Shown here: piece by piece, positions 9,135-17,909 of the stretch
Position numbering within the stretch: the stretch's first letter is position 1
Layout of the letters: each line of letters opens with the position of its first letter
Translations under genes and position numbers: made by a program
The notes under the pieces: generated by a model
What the model saw: the letters and a program-made list of their open reading frames with translations, nothing else
Told to the model about the DNA's origin: nothing
The model's database searches: none
Source of the DNA: Candidatus Poribacteria bacterium
GTDB taxonomy: Bacteria > Poribacteria > WGA-4E > WGA-3G
Reading direction: 5' to 3'
Length of the DNA: 64,000 nucleotides
Assembly: GCA_022821065.1 (NCBI GenBank)
Contig: JAJEEK010000090.1
Coordinates: 83,704-147,703, forward strand

Positions 9135-10580
9135 TCACTTTATATCTGAATCAAATTGAATATCGGGAAAAAGTCGATCACCTTTCTTTGTCGGTTTAAC
9201 ACGTAACTTCCCCGGCAGTTGGAGTACATCATAGACTGATTCAGGATCATCAAAAAACTTATCCGTGATTTGCCAAAACTGAAGTCTCGGAAATGACAGC
9301 CCTTTATACTTGAACTTTTCTACTTTGTCAGCGATTTTGCGCATTTCGGAAGTAACAGGTTCAAGCGTAATCAATATAACAATATCTGCTGTATCGTTCT
9401 CAATAAATTTCTGAAGCTGACGAACCTGACCTGGACTCGGTTTCCCAACTTTAACTTCTGCAGCTATCCGCACATCTGACCTTTTCTTGTCTCTCAATGA
9501 CCATATTGAAATATCCGAATCATTGTCAGCATCTTTAGATGGAGTAAGATTAAGCCGTGTTGCTGCCCAATTTGATAATATTGTATGCTTCGTTTCTTTA
9601 TTGGCGAGTTCTTTCACACCCTTGAAGTTTGTTGGAAATCCTACTATCTCGTAGTCTTCTGATGGTTTTAAACTGTATTTATCCTTGAGGCGACGCTCTG
9701 TTACATCCAATGCAATAATTGAGCTGTCAATCCCTATCCATTTCCGTTTGAGTGCTTGCGCAGCATTAAGCGTAGTGCCACTTCCACAGAACGGGTCTAA
9801 TACCACGTCTCCATCTTCTGAGGAGGTTTCTATCATACGTGTGTAGAGTAGACTTGGCTTTTGTGTGGGATAACCCAGACGTTCGGAAATCGCTAAAGAA
9901 AGAACTCCAACATCATCCCAAACATCACGCAAGAATGCATCGTCAGTTTTTGTTCGTATTCTTTTATACTGCCCCTTATCATCTTGCATACGATCCAGTT
10001 TTTTGTCTATTATATCTTTTTCTTTATCTCGACGAAAAAGCTTGTTTTCATACACAGGTTTAGGTGTAATGAAAACATAATTTTCAGTTTTCGTATAGAA
10101 CAAGATAATATCGTGCATTTTTCGGTACTTTCTTGAAGCACCTGAAAAACGACGATAATACCACACTATTTCATTCTTAAAAGATTCACTTTCCTGTCCA
10201 TTGCTATGGTTCCAGATAGCATCCATTAACACTTTAAGATAGTGACTTATATTAGGATCACAGTGCATATACATACTTCCGGATTTAGTGAGTACTCGGT
10301 GCATTTCGACAAGTCTCGGTCCCATAAAAGTAAGGTAGGCACGTATCGCGCCTTTGTTGCCAGTCACAGCATTGCTTAGCAACATATCGTATCCACTTAG
10401 ACATTCATTGAGTGCTTTATATACTTTACAACTTTCAGATCGCTCTTTAATGTCAACTCGTGCGTATTCTGCATTGTTAGGTCCACTGTTGAATGGCGGA
10501 TCTGTACAGATTAAATCCACAGATTCATCCTTGATTTTCCGTAAGATGTCAAGGTTGTCGCCCCAATAAAGTTTATTCAT
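9135..10580 (-). CDS. Site-specific DNA methyltransferase (N6-adenine/N4-cytosine type) with C-terminal PD-(D/E)XK-like extension
   Basis: Start MNKLYWGDNLDILRKIKDESVDLICTDPPFNSG (CAT 10578-10580); motif IV DPPF; motif I VLDPFCGSGTTL; C-terminal SDVRIAAEVKVGKPSPGQVRQL. Confidence 0.88.
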   Translation of the reverse strand: MNKLYWGDNLDILRKIKDESVDLICTDPPFNSGPNNAEYARVDIKERSESCKVYKALNECLSGYDMLLSNAVTGNKGAIRAYLTFMGPRLVEMHRVLTKSGSMYMHCDPNISHYLKVLMDAIWNHSNGQESESFKNEIVWYYRRFSGASRKYRKMHDIILFYTKTENYVFITPKPVYENKLFRRDKEKDIIDKKLDRMQDDKGQYKRIRTKTDDAFLRDVWDDVGVLSLAISERLGYPTQKPSLLYTRMIETSSEDGDVVLDPFCGSGTTLNAAQALKRKWIGIDSSIIALDVTERRLKDKYSLKPSEDYEIVGFPTNFKGVKELANKETKHTILSNWAATRLNLTPSKDADNDSDISIWSLRDKKRSDVRIAAEVKVGKPSPGQVRQLQKFIENDTADIVILITLEPVTSEMRKIADKVEKFKYKGLSFPRLQFWQITDKFFDDPESVYDVLQLPGKLRVKPTKKGDRLFPDIQFDSDIK

Positions 10581-12282
10581 CTTCTTCCTCACTTGTGTTG
10601 TGGTTGAAAACTTCCTGTAATAGAGAACTAAATTCTGCAATCATTTCATCGTTTTCTTGTTGTTTGGCAAGTTCTAATGCATCTTCAATGTCTTGTCTTG
10701 CATCATCAACAAGAACAAGAAAAAACAAAGTTTCTGACCTATGATAGTAAACAGATAGTTCATTTGGGTTTAGCTCAATTGCCCTGTTAAAGTCATCAAG
10801 TGCAGAAGGATATTCCTGTAATTCTTTCAATATTAAACCACGTTCAAAATAAGCGTCAAAATAATCCGGCCTTAGTGAAATTGCTTCAGCAAAATCTTCC
10901 AAAGCTTCTTCCTCCTGACCAAGATAATACTTACTCAGTCCACGATTATAATATGCCTCTTCATAGTCTTCTTTTTTATTAATTGCTGTGTCATAATCAT
11001 TTATGGCATCCAAATATTGACTTTGTTGTTGGTATAAATACCCTCTATTGAAATAAGTTTCAGCATCATCTGGATCTATATTTTCTGCCTCTGCAAAATC
11101 CTTCAATGCCTGGTCATATATCTCAAGTGAGGTATATGCCCTACCCCGTAAATTATATGCTTGTATTCTATTTGGATCCTTTTGGATGGCTCTTGAAGAA
11201 TATTCTAATGCCTTTTCGTATTCCTCTTTTTCCTCTTTTTCAATTGCACTGTCACCAAAGTCTATTAGTGCTGAATAAGTAGGTTCAGTGTACGGTGCCT
11301 CCTTACGATTTACCCATGCGAAACCTTCAAAATCTGGGAATAGTCTATCTTCGGTATAACCTGATGTTCTCTCAAGCTCTGTAAGTATTTTACCCTTGCA
11401 CCCCTCTTCAATTATACATTCATCATCTGCATCAAGTTCATAGTTTCCAAATAGTAGAACGGATTGCTGTGAGATAATTCTGTTGTTCTGAAACATCGGT
11501 TTTAAGTAATAAAGTGGAGAACCTTTAGGTTCCTTTAGAAAATCATCAATTGTCTTCTCCGCACCTTTTTTCATAAAATCAGGTGTAATCTCAGTAAATT
11601 TTGATCGTTTCATCTGTATGACCGAGACTTTACCGTGCGGAGGTTTATTAATATTTTGCGACTCACCATTTTCGTCCTTTTTCTGAAAATCTCGACACGC
11701 AAACCAGAGAGCAATTTGGGCACTATAACTAAAATCAATTAGACATGTTGCAGCACCATAATGCTGAAGTTCAACGAGTATTTCTAAATCACTCCATTCC
11801 GTTCCATCTTTCCTATCGTAACCTCGCTGTCTTGCTGCTCTGATTAAATCTTTATTGATATTGAGGAATTTCTCAAAGTCCATTTCACTTTCTACTGGTC
11901 GCCGATAAGCGGATGCTTGAATTTTATACGCTTTATTCGGAACACCTCTAAATACATAATGCCCTTCCTCAAATTGCTTCGACCATTTTATAAAATCATC
12001 CAGTGATTTTATGAGTTTACCTTCGTTTTGGGTTTCTTCGTTTGCGTGAATTTTCCAATACACAAGTGGTGGTTTCTCAGCTTTCCCATCTTTCTTCAGA
12101 TTATCCAATGCTCTTTCAACAGGATGAATCTGTGCCGTATGTGATAAGCCGCCTCGTTGCTTATGTATTTCTTCAACTTTTGTTTTAATTACTTGTAATT
12201 CTTTTGTTTGTCCAGCGAATAGTTCAAGGATAAGTTGTTCAGCTATACTCGGAACTAATTTTTTATTTTCACTAATATTCAT
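10573..12282 (-). CDS. FRG domain protein with N-terminal winged-helix-like region and C-terminal TPR repeats
   Basis: 569 aa; FRG: YVFRGVPNKAYKIQASAYRR...VELQHYGAATCLIDFSYSAQIALWFACRD; at least 5 TPR units (e.g. AYNLRGRAYTSLEIYDQALKDFAEAENIDPDDAETYFNRGYL). Stop overlaps the MTase start (ATGAATAA). Confidence 0.88.
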   Translation of the reverse strand: MNISENKKLVPSIAEQLILELFAGQTKELQVIKTKVEEIHKQRGGLSHTAQIHPVERALDNLKKDGKAEKPPLVYWKIHANEETQNEGKLIKSLDDFIKWSKQFEEGHYVFRGVPNKAYKIQASAYRRPVESEMDFEKFLNINKDLIRAARQRGYDRKDGTEWSDLEILVELQHYGAATCLIDFSYSAQIALWFACRDFQKKDENGESQNINKPPHGKVSVIQMKRSKFTEITPDFMKKGAEKTIDDFLKEPKGSPLYYLKPMFQNNRIISQQSVLLFGNYELDADDECIIEEGCKGKILTELERTSGYTEDRLFPDFEGFAWVNRKEAPYTEPTYSALIDFGDSAIEKEEKEEYEKALEYSSRAIQKDPNRIQAYNLRGRAYTSLEIYDQALKDFAEAENIDPDDAETYFNRGYLYQQQSQYLDAINDYDTAINKKEDYEEAYYNRGLSKYYLGQEEEALEDFAEAISLRPDYFDAYFERGLILKELQEYPSALDDFNRAIELNPNELSVYYHRSETLFFLVLVDDARQDIEDALELAKQQENDEMIAEFSSLLQEVFNHNTSEEEDE

Positions 12283-12301
12283 GATGTTTTTTAGGTAAGA
12301 T

Positions 12302-12321
12302 TCTGAATTACCGTTGGCACT
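12302..12321 (+). repeat. 20-bp direct repeat, right copy
   Basis: TCTGAATTACCGTTGGCACT identical to 9037..9056. Confidence 0.85.
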
Positions 12322-12350
12322 CCATCTCCTTTTATGTTGGGTTTAGAGTT

Positions 12351-12371
12351 GGGAGTGCTTATAACACTCCC
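12351..12371. terminator. Hairpin between the DUF262 and FRG-TPR genes
   Basis: GGGAGTG-CTTATAA-CACTCCC. Confidence 0.45.
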
Positions 12372-12411
12372 ATTACCCACGCCCAAAAGCCTTGACTTTT
12401 TCATTTCTTGT

Positions 12412-12533
12412 AGAACTTACGCAATTCCCTGGTAGGTGCAGTTTTGCAGTCTACTCGCCCAAATGCCATCTGCATTCCTTAACCACACCGAGTGTGTGGT
12501 TCGTAGCAAAATTCCGTGATTTGCGTAAGTCCT
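12412..12533. mobile_element. MITE-like element, copy A
   Basis: TIRs AGAACTTACGCAA ... TTGCGTAAGTCCT; same TIR as 21608, 25059 and 63792. Confidence 0.65.
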
Positions 12534-12550
12534 GCCTTAAATAAAATAGG

Positions 12551-14539
12551 TTATTCACCTTTAAACCAGTCTAAAGATGGCCATATTTCACAAAAATTGG
12601 CTATTAACTTTTCGGCACGTTCATGAATCTCGTTGACATCCCACACATCTACTTCGCAGATTTCCTGATTCAATTTTAGCCGTGAATGTTTATCTAAAGC
12701 GGCTTTCTTCTCAGGGAACGTCCGATTTCCGTTTTTGGAATTAAGTTCTCTTGTGACGAGCGTAAGATTCCCGATACTTTCCAATAAATTGTCTCTGGCT
12801 AACGCCAAATTATACGTATTATTACGCATATCTTCATAGGACGGATCCACTAAACCCATTCGGTCGGTTTTGACTTCTGGATCAGAGAACAAATCGGCGT
12901 AAAACATCTCCTGACTCTCCACATCTCTATTGACATAAACCATGCGAGTGTTCTCATCATAACTGACAGATCCTGCGCCCACTGGTAAAGACCAAGTTTC
13001 CTTCCATTTCTCCGGAATAATGTGTTCTAAAGTCGTCAAATTGTCTTCAAAAGGTAAAGGCTCGGTAAATTTGTCGTCGGCTACTTTCCTCAGTTCAATT
13101 CGATACAAGATATAACGGATAAGTTTTTTCTTGATGGCTCCAGCAGTGTCCGTCCAAAGTTTCTCCAAAGCCGCTCTAACAAATCGATCATCCGGAAAAA
13201 TTATTGTCGTGTCGTCAGGGAATGGTAGCGGATCTCGTTCAAAACGTGTGTGCAAGGCAGGTCTAATCTCACTCTCCGTCGGATATTTATTCGTAGCGGA
13301 TGTTTGCTCGGAGAGAAGGTTAATGAAGTTTTGTAAACTAAAATTGTCTCCAAGCCGTTTTATGAGGCTCGCAAAGAACTTGTTAAAATTCTTTACCCCG
13401 CCTGTGCCTTTGAAACAGAGCATCCGCCGGATGGTATAAGATTCAAGAATATGAAGCACACGGTCAAGTTGATGTCCTTTGAGTTCAACTTCACATGTTA
13501 GATATAAAACGAACGGATGCAACGGGGTGAGTTTAAATGTTTTATAAAACCGCATCCGCTTCCCAAGCATCGAATTCTCATCGCAGTCCGTTATTTTTCG
13601 ATAAACTGCCGAATATCGCTTCAAATCAGAAAATTCATCTTCTATTGTCATATCCCCGCGTTGCTTCAAACGTGGTAAATACCTCCGTTCATAGGTAAAA
13701 AATTCGGGTTTGACACTTTCGGTTCCTAACTTTGCCATAAGGAAATGCTGTAGGAAGATGTCAGAAGATGTTCCAACCTTCGTTTCCTCTGGATCCCAAT
13801 AAGCATCTTCAAAATTCTCCCAGTACTTTTCATATAAACTGTCTCTATCTTCACCAGCCCGTAGAAACAAGTTATTCCGGAGCAAATCAAACTGAAAAAG
13901 ACTTTTGCCTCTGGCATTCAGCGATTCAAATATCTTTTCAGGTTTATCTCCCTCATCAATAAGTATCTGAACAAAACGAAAGTGATTTTTGATACACAGA
14001 AACAAGGAGTGAATTTTTTCCTTGTCCGTGTCAACATACTCTGTAATCTCATCGTAGAAATAACTATACGCCGAATAAATCCTGCCCCGACTCTTCTCTA
14101 CGCGCTCATTAACTAACGATATAAACGAGTCTCTATCTCGCTTGGTAGGAACCAGTTTATATTGTTCATCCTCTGTCAGCATCTCCCCTTGATTCTGGAT
14201 ATAGCGACGTATGTCACTTGCCATATCTGCATGCTCATTTTCCGCACATATATCCCTGATTGCACATAGAATGATTTGAAAAGTGGTCAGACGTTGCTGC
14301 CCATCAATAATGTCATACTGCGGGACATCGCCGGCGAGAGTGCTTTGATGCTGGATGACAATCGCACCCGTAAAATGGTCAGACGGTTTTTCTTGTGATT
14401 CGTGTTGATGCAGAATATCGTCCCACAAAGGTTCCCACTGGGTATCCTCACTCCAAACATAATATCGCTGAAAAAGGGGGATTTTATACTGCACGTTGGT
14501 TTCAAACAAACCCGAAACGCTTATTTGTTTTGTTTCCAT
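12551..14539 (-). CDS. DUF262/DUF1524 (GmrSD-like) protein, probable restriction/defence nuclease
   Basis: 662 aa; DUF262 YDIIDGQQRLTTFQIIL; DUF1524 HNH-like LTTLEHIIPEKWKETW ... IGNLTLVTRELNSKNGNRTFPEKK. Confidence 0.9.
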   Translation of the reverse strand: METKQISVSGLFETNVQYKIPLFQRYYVWSEDTQWEPLWDDILHQHESQEKPSDHFTGAIVIQHQSTLAGDVPQYDIIDGQQRLTTFQIILCAIRDICAENEHADMASDIRRYIQNQGEMLTEDEQYKLVPTKRDRDSFISLVNERVEKSRGRIYSAYSYFYDEITEYVDTDKEKIHSLFLCIKNHFRFVQILIDEGDKPEKIFESLNARGKSLFQFDLLRNNLFLRAGEDRDSLYEKYWENFEDAYWDPEETKVGTSSDIFLQHFLMAKLGTESVKPEFFTYERRYLPRLKQRGDMTIEDEFSDLKRYSAVYRKITDCDENSMLGKRMRFYKTFKLTPLHPFVLYLTCEVELKGHQLDRVLHILESYTIRRMLCFKGTGGVKNFNKFFASLIKRLGDNFSLQNFINLLSEQTSATNKYPTESEIRPALHTRFERDPLPFPDDTTIIFPDDRFVRAALEKLWTDTAGAIKKKLIRYILYRIELRKVADDKFTEPLPFEDNLTTLEHIIPEKWKETWSLPVGAGSVSYDENTRMVYVNRDVESQEMFYADLFSDPEVKTDRMGLVDPSYEDMRNNTYNLALARDNLLESIGNLTLVTRELNSKNGNRTFPEKKAALDKHSRLKLNQEICEVDVWDVNEIHERAEKLIANFCEIWPSLDWFKGE

Positions 14540-14872
14540 CTATGATCCTCACTATTCGTTGATAAAAAATTTTATCCAATTTTGACGATTTCGGCGGTTG
14601 CCTCGGTATTCTCCCGGAGACTGGAGAGATCGTACCCGCGGAGTGCAAGTTCTTGGAAATAAATTGTTGATACCGATACAGTTCTCTATTCAGCACGAGG
14701 CATTTTTTCTTTTTTCGTCATTATAATGAGATGATTTCATGAATTCCTATGTCCATTTCATTGGCACTCGAAATTGTATTGCCTCTATTCACCTATAGTA
14801 TAACACATACGAAATGAAAAAATCAATTTTTTTATCGGCGATCAGCGGTCCCTTAAACTTATGCTTTCCAAT

Positions 14873-15703
14873 TTATTTTCCTCTATTTTTTTCAAGCCAA
14901 TCAACTGCGAAATCTACGATGGCGCGTTGTGGCATGAGTTGACAGTTTGCGATGCCGACCTTGCCTTGTTGAACTACCGTGCCTGCTTCGGCATGCAAAA
15001 AATCTTCGCCGAGGCGATCAAAATCCGAATCGTCTACGTTGATGTCTTCAAAAGTGGTCCATACCCTTGAACCTTCTTGTGAAATCGGAGCACTCTCCGA
15101 AACAACACGTTTAGTTGGGAAGTCAGCGCGGCATTCTGCGAGGTGTATAGAGGTATTGCGCGAATGTCCGACACCGAGGAGTAGGATAAAGCCGTTCAAA
15201 TCGTAGATTCTGGCAAGTGGTGAGTGCTCTCCCATACCGTGAGCCAAGGCGTGATTATTTACGATATAAGATGCTTGTGGACCGCGGGCGGAAAACGAAC
15301 TCTGTGGATGCGTACTGCGGAGGATGCCTTTTTGTTTTCGGAACGTTTCGGCAATTTTGCCCATTGAACGCGTTGGGGTTAGATCGGGATCGTAAGCAGG
15401 CATCGTTTCTCGTATTGTTTGCCACCACGATTCAGGGACGGGCGGGTTCTCCCACTGACTCGGATCGCTGAGGTCGGTCGAGTGGGCGGGCATCACAAGG
15501 GTTCCCGTTTCGCCTAAGACTTCTTGAAGTGCGATGATGACAGCGACGGCACCGCCACAAACCCATCCAATCGCGCTTAACGATGAATGGACGAGTAAGA
15601 CCATCCCCTTTTTGATACCGAGTGCTCTCAAGTCGGTTTGTAGCGATTCGATTGTGGCGGGTGTTTCCGCCTTGCGAACCGCCTGGCCTTCAGACATTAT
15701 CAA
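14873..15703 (-). CDS. AAC(3) family aminoglycoside N-acetyltransferase-like protein
   Basis: 276 aa; LRALGIKKGMVLLVHSSLSAIGWVCGGAVAVIIALQEVLGETGTLVMPAHS...RSTHPQSSFSARG. Confidence 0.88.
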   Translation of the reverse strand: MIMSEGQAVRKAETPATIESLQTDLRALGIKKGMVLLVHSSLSAIGWVCGGAVAVIIALQEVLGETGTLVMPAHSTDLSDPSQWENPPVPESWWQTIRETMPAYDPDLTPTRSMGKIAETFRKQKGILRSTHPQSSFSARGPQASYIVNNHALAHGMGEHSPLARIYDLNGFILLLGVGHSRNTSIHLAECRADFPTKRVVSESAPISQEGSRVWTTFEDINVDDSDFDRLGEDFLHAEAGTVVQQGKVGIANCQLMPQRAIVDFAVDWLEKNRGK

Positions 15704-15908
15704 CTACCTCCATTTTTGATTTTCTCAGTTTCATTGCTGCATCACTGATCTCCTCCACGCTCTTTTCAACCCATAGTTTCCTCTGCCACTTGGTGTAATC
15801 AAACTGAGAACGCATAACCAATGCGATGAACTTTTCAGCCCGTACATCGCCCAAAGCTTCCGTAAGAGCCTTTAAGCCTTCTACTTTGAGTTGTTCATCT
15901 GTTATCAT
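15690..15908 (-). CDS. Small hypothetical protein, overlaps the AAC(3) gene start by 14 bp
   Basis: MITDEQLKVEGLKALTEALGDVRAEKFIALVMRSQFDYTKWQRKLW...; start refined to CAT at 15906-15908. Confidence 0.6.
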   Translation of the reverse strand: MITDEQLKVEGLKALTEALGDVRAEKFIALVMRSQFDYTKWQRKLWVEKSVEEISDAAMKLRKSKMEVVDNV

Positions 15909-15938
15909 CGAATGTACTCCTATTCTAACACAAGCCAC

Positions 15939-16370
15939 CTATTTACTTACATAGCACTCCGCTGGAGTGCAGGACGTTGATATACCTTTATCAATCAGAT
16001 GATAGAGCGGTCCCAATAGCAGAACAACGTCCGCGGACGCGGACGCAAAACGGAGTGTCCGCGCGTCGCCGATTGATATACTGGCAATCGGGTGTTCTGG
16101 CTGTCGATCTGAGGCTTCCTGCGCTTCTTCAATATGTAAATCGACAGGATCCACGAGATGGGCTTCGTATCCCGTTTTTGCTAACCAACAGGCATAAGGA
16201 CCTGAACCGCCGCCGATGTCTAAAACGACTGCTGGTGGTCCCGGTAGATAGCGTGTGATAATCTCTTGGGTCCGTGCAAATTCTATCTGACCTCTGACAT
16301 TATTTGTAAGTCTTTTCGACTCCTGTGTCTGTCTATAGTACGAAAGAATTTCATCTGAAAGTTGATACAA
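15939..16370 (-). pseudogene. Class I SAM-dependent methyltransferase truncated in its C-terminal half
   Basis: MYQLSDEILSYYRQTQESKRL...VVLDIGGGSGPYACWLAKTGYEAHLVDP...DVVLLLGPLYHLI then the frame runs into the palindromic repeat at 15954..15986 (DKGISTSCTPAECYVSK*). Confidence 0.7.
15954..15986. repeat. Short palindromic dispersed repeat
   Basis: CATAGCACTCC-GCT-GGAGTGCAGGACGTTGATATACC; related to 56327..56360. Confidence 0.6.
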
Positions 16371-16387
16371 TTTTTTATTTTTTTCCT

Positions 16388-17284
16388 CTATGAAGCCAGA
16401 TCGTCGAGCATCTGGCGGATGTTGCGTTCGCCGCTATCGATAAACAGTGGTGCTAAGGGACCTCTGCCGTGTAAAGTTTGAAGTAGCATGTCAATCTGTA
16501 TCATACGCTGTTGTGGTGTGCGGCAGCTCAGCCACCTTTTAATAAATTCACGTGCGGGTCTCGGATTGCCCGTTCTTAGTGAACGGGTACTTTTACGCCA
16601 CGCCTGCCACCTGAAAGTATATTCACAATCAGGACATTCGAGTTTTTCGTCCTTCTTCTTTAGGCTCTTGCGGTAATCCCGCCATCGGCGTTTGTAGCCG
16701 CAGGCTGTACATTCGATGTTGCCGTGCTGATGGTGCGCGACCGCTTGACACTTCGGACAGTGCAGCTCAGGCCTGGATCTCCGAGTTCTGACAGTTTGAT
16801 CTCTTGGTGGCGGAGCTGGTCTGCGGACGAGATCAAGGCAGTGCGGACACGGCAAGAGGACACGCGTTCTTACGGATTGATTATAGGCTTCCTGGGACCA
16901 GGTTTTACCACAGGTGCATCGCAACACAATTTCTTTGTGTAGAGCGTCGCGACAATCGAAACATCGCGGGGTGTCTCGGAGTGCTTGTCGACAGTCGCGC
17001 CAGAGCAGGCGTTCGCCGCAATGTGTGCAGTGGAACCAGTTCTCGTGAGTTCCACCTTCACCTTTACTAAAGAGCGGGTCAATTCGGCGTGTAATCTTCG
17101 TGCTGCATTTTGGACACGGAACGCGTCCCTCGCGATAGACATCGGCAACTGTGGCAATATCCGTACAACGCGCATAAAGTTCCCAACCGACATCGTGTAG
17201 CAGTAGATCGTCGTAGATGCCGAGTCGGGCGTATCGGTAAAGTTGACGGATTTTTATGGGTTTTACACGCGGGGACCAGTTCAT
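16388..17284 (-). CDS. Protein with multiple CxxC zinc-ribbon-like knuckles
   Basis: MNWSPRVKPIKIRQLYRYARLGIYDDLLLHDVGWELYARC...; pairs CPKC, CTHC, CFDC, CTCG, CPHC, CPKC, CTAC, CPDC. Start refined to 17284. Confidence 0.8.
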   Translation of the reverse strand: MNWSPRVKPIKIRQLYRYARLGIYDDLLLHDVGWELYARCTDIATVADVYREGRVPCPKCSTKITRRIDPLFSKGEGGTHENWFHCTHCGERLLWRDCRQALRDTPRCFDCRDALHKEIVLRCTCGKTWSQEAYNQSVRTRVLLPCPHCLDLVRRPAPPPRDQTVRTRRSRPELHCPKCQAVAHHQHGNIECTACGYKRRWRDYRKSLKKKDEKLECPDCEYTFRWQAWRKSTRSLRTGNPRPAREFIKRWLSCRTPQQRMIQIDMLLQTLHGRGPLAPLFIDSGERNIRQMLDDLAS

Positions 17285-17306
17285 AGTGGTTCCTTTGAGT
17301 ATCAAT

Positions 17307-17582
17307 TTATGAGATTGGTAAGTAGCGGATACGCGCCCTCCGATCATCAATGGTTACTGCACAACCTTCCGCTAACCTATCTTCGATATGAGGTAAGAAT
17401 TCCAACAATTTTCGCGTAATAATCACACGATTTTGCTGGCGAGCAAAATCAAGAATTTCGGAATCTTCGGCATCCATAGGTAAGACTTGCGAAACTCGAA
17501 GAATATCCCAGCCCTGTTGACGTAAATCATTAACTATCCGTGGTGAAAGGTTCATATCGACGAGAAAGCGAAGCGAAGGCAT
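17307..17582 (-). CDS. DUF5615 PIN-like protein (putative toxin)
   Basis: MPSLRFLVDMNLSPRIVNDLRQQGWDILRVSQVLPMDAEDSEILDFARQQNRVIITRK. Confidence 0.85.
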   Translation of the reverse strand: MPSLRFLVDMNLSPRIVNDLRQQGWDILRVSQVLPMDAEDSEILDFARQQNRVIITRKLLEFLPHIEDRLAEGCAVTIDDRRARIRYLPIS

Positions 17583-17590
17583 TCAAACTC

Positions 17591-17836
17591 CTACGACATT
17601 GTTTGTGTCTCTAAAATCTGGTCTGAAGCCATCCAAGCAGCATATTTCATTGCTTCCTGAATATCAGCAGCTTCCAATTCTGGATAAAGATCAATAACAT
17701 CTTCGATTGATCGCCCATTGGCTAACAATTTGAGAATTATACTGACCGTGATTCGGGTCCCTTGAATCACAGGTTGCCCAAGACAAATCTTCGGATTAAT
17801 TTGGATTCGATCTAACTTTTCCATTTCTACCTCCAT
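17591..17836 (-). CDS. DUF433 protein (putative antitoxin)
   Basis: RIQINPKICLGQPVIQGTRITVSIILKLLANGRSIEDVIDLYPELEAADIQEAMKYAAW. Confidence 0.88.
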   Translation of the reverse strand: MEVEMEKLDRIQINPKICLGQPVIQGTRITVSIILKLLANGRSIEDVIDLYPELEAADIQEAMKYAAWMASDQILETQTMS

Positions 17837-17868
17837 TAACCTACGGCTAACGATGCTGATAATTACAA

Positions 17869-17887
17869 GCGGGGTTACAAACCCCGC
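17869..17887. repeat. Hairpin of the GGTT-N3-AACC family
   Basis: GCGGGGTT-ACA-AACCCCGC. Confidence 0.65.
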
Positions 17888-17909
17888 CTGCATGGGTATG
17901 AATTAGAGA

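Noticed and set aside
14502-14696. 64-aa minus-strand ORF upstream of DUF262
   Set aside because: Overlaps the DUF262 start and conflicts with a better-looking frame in the same interval.
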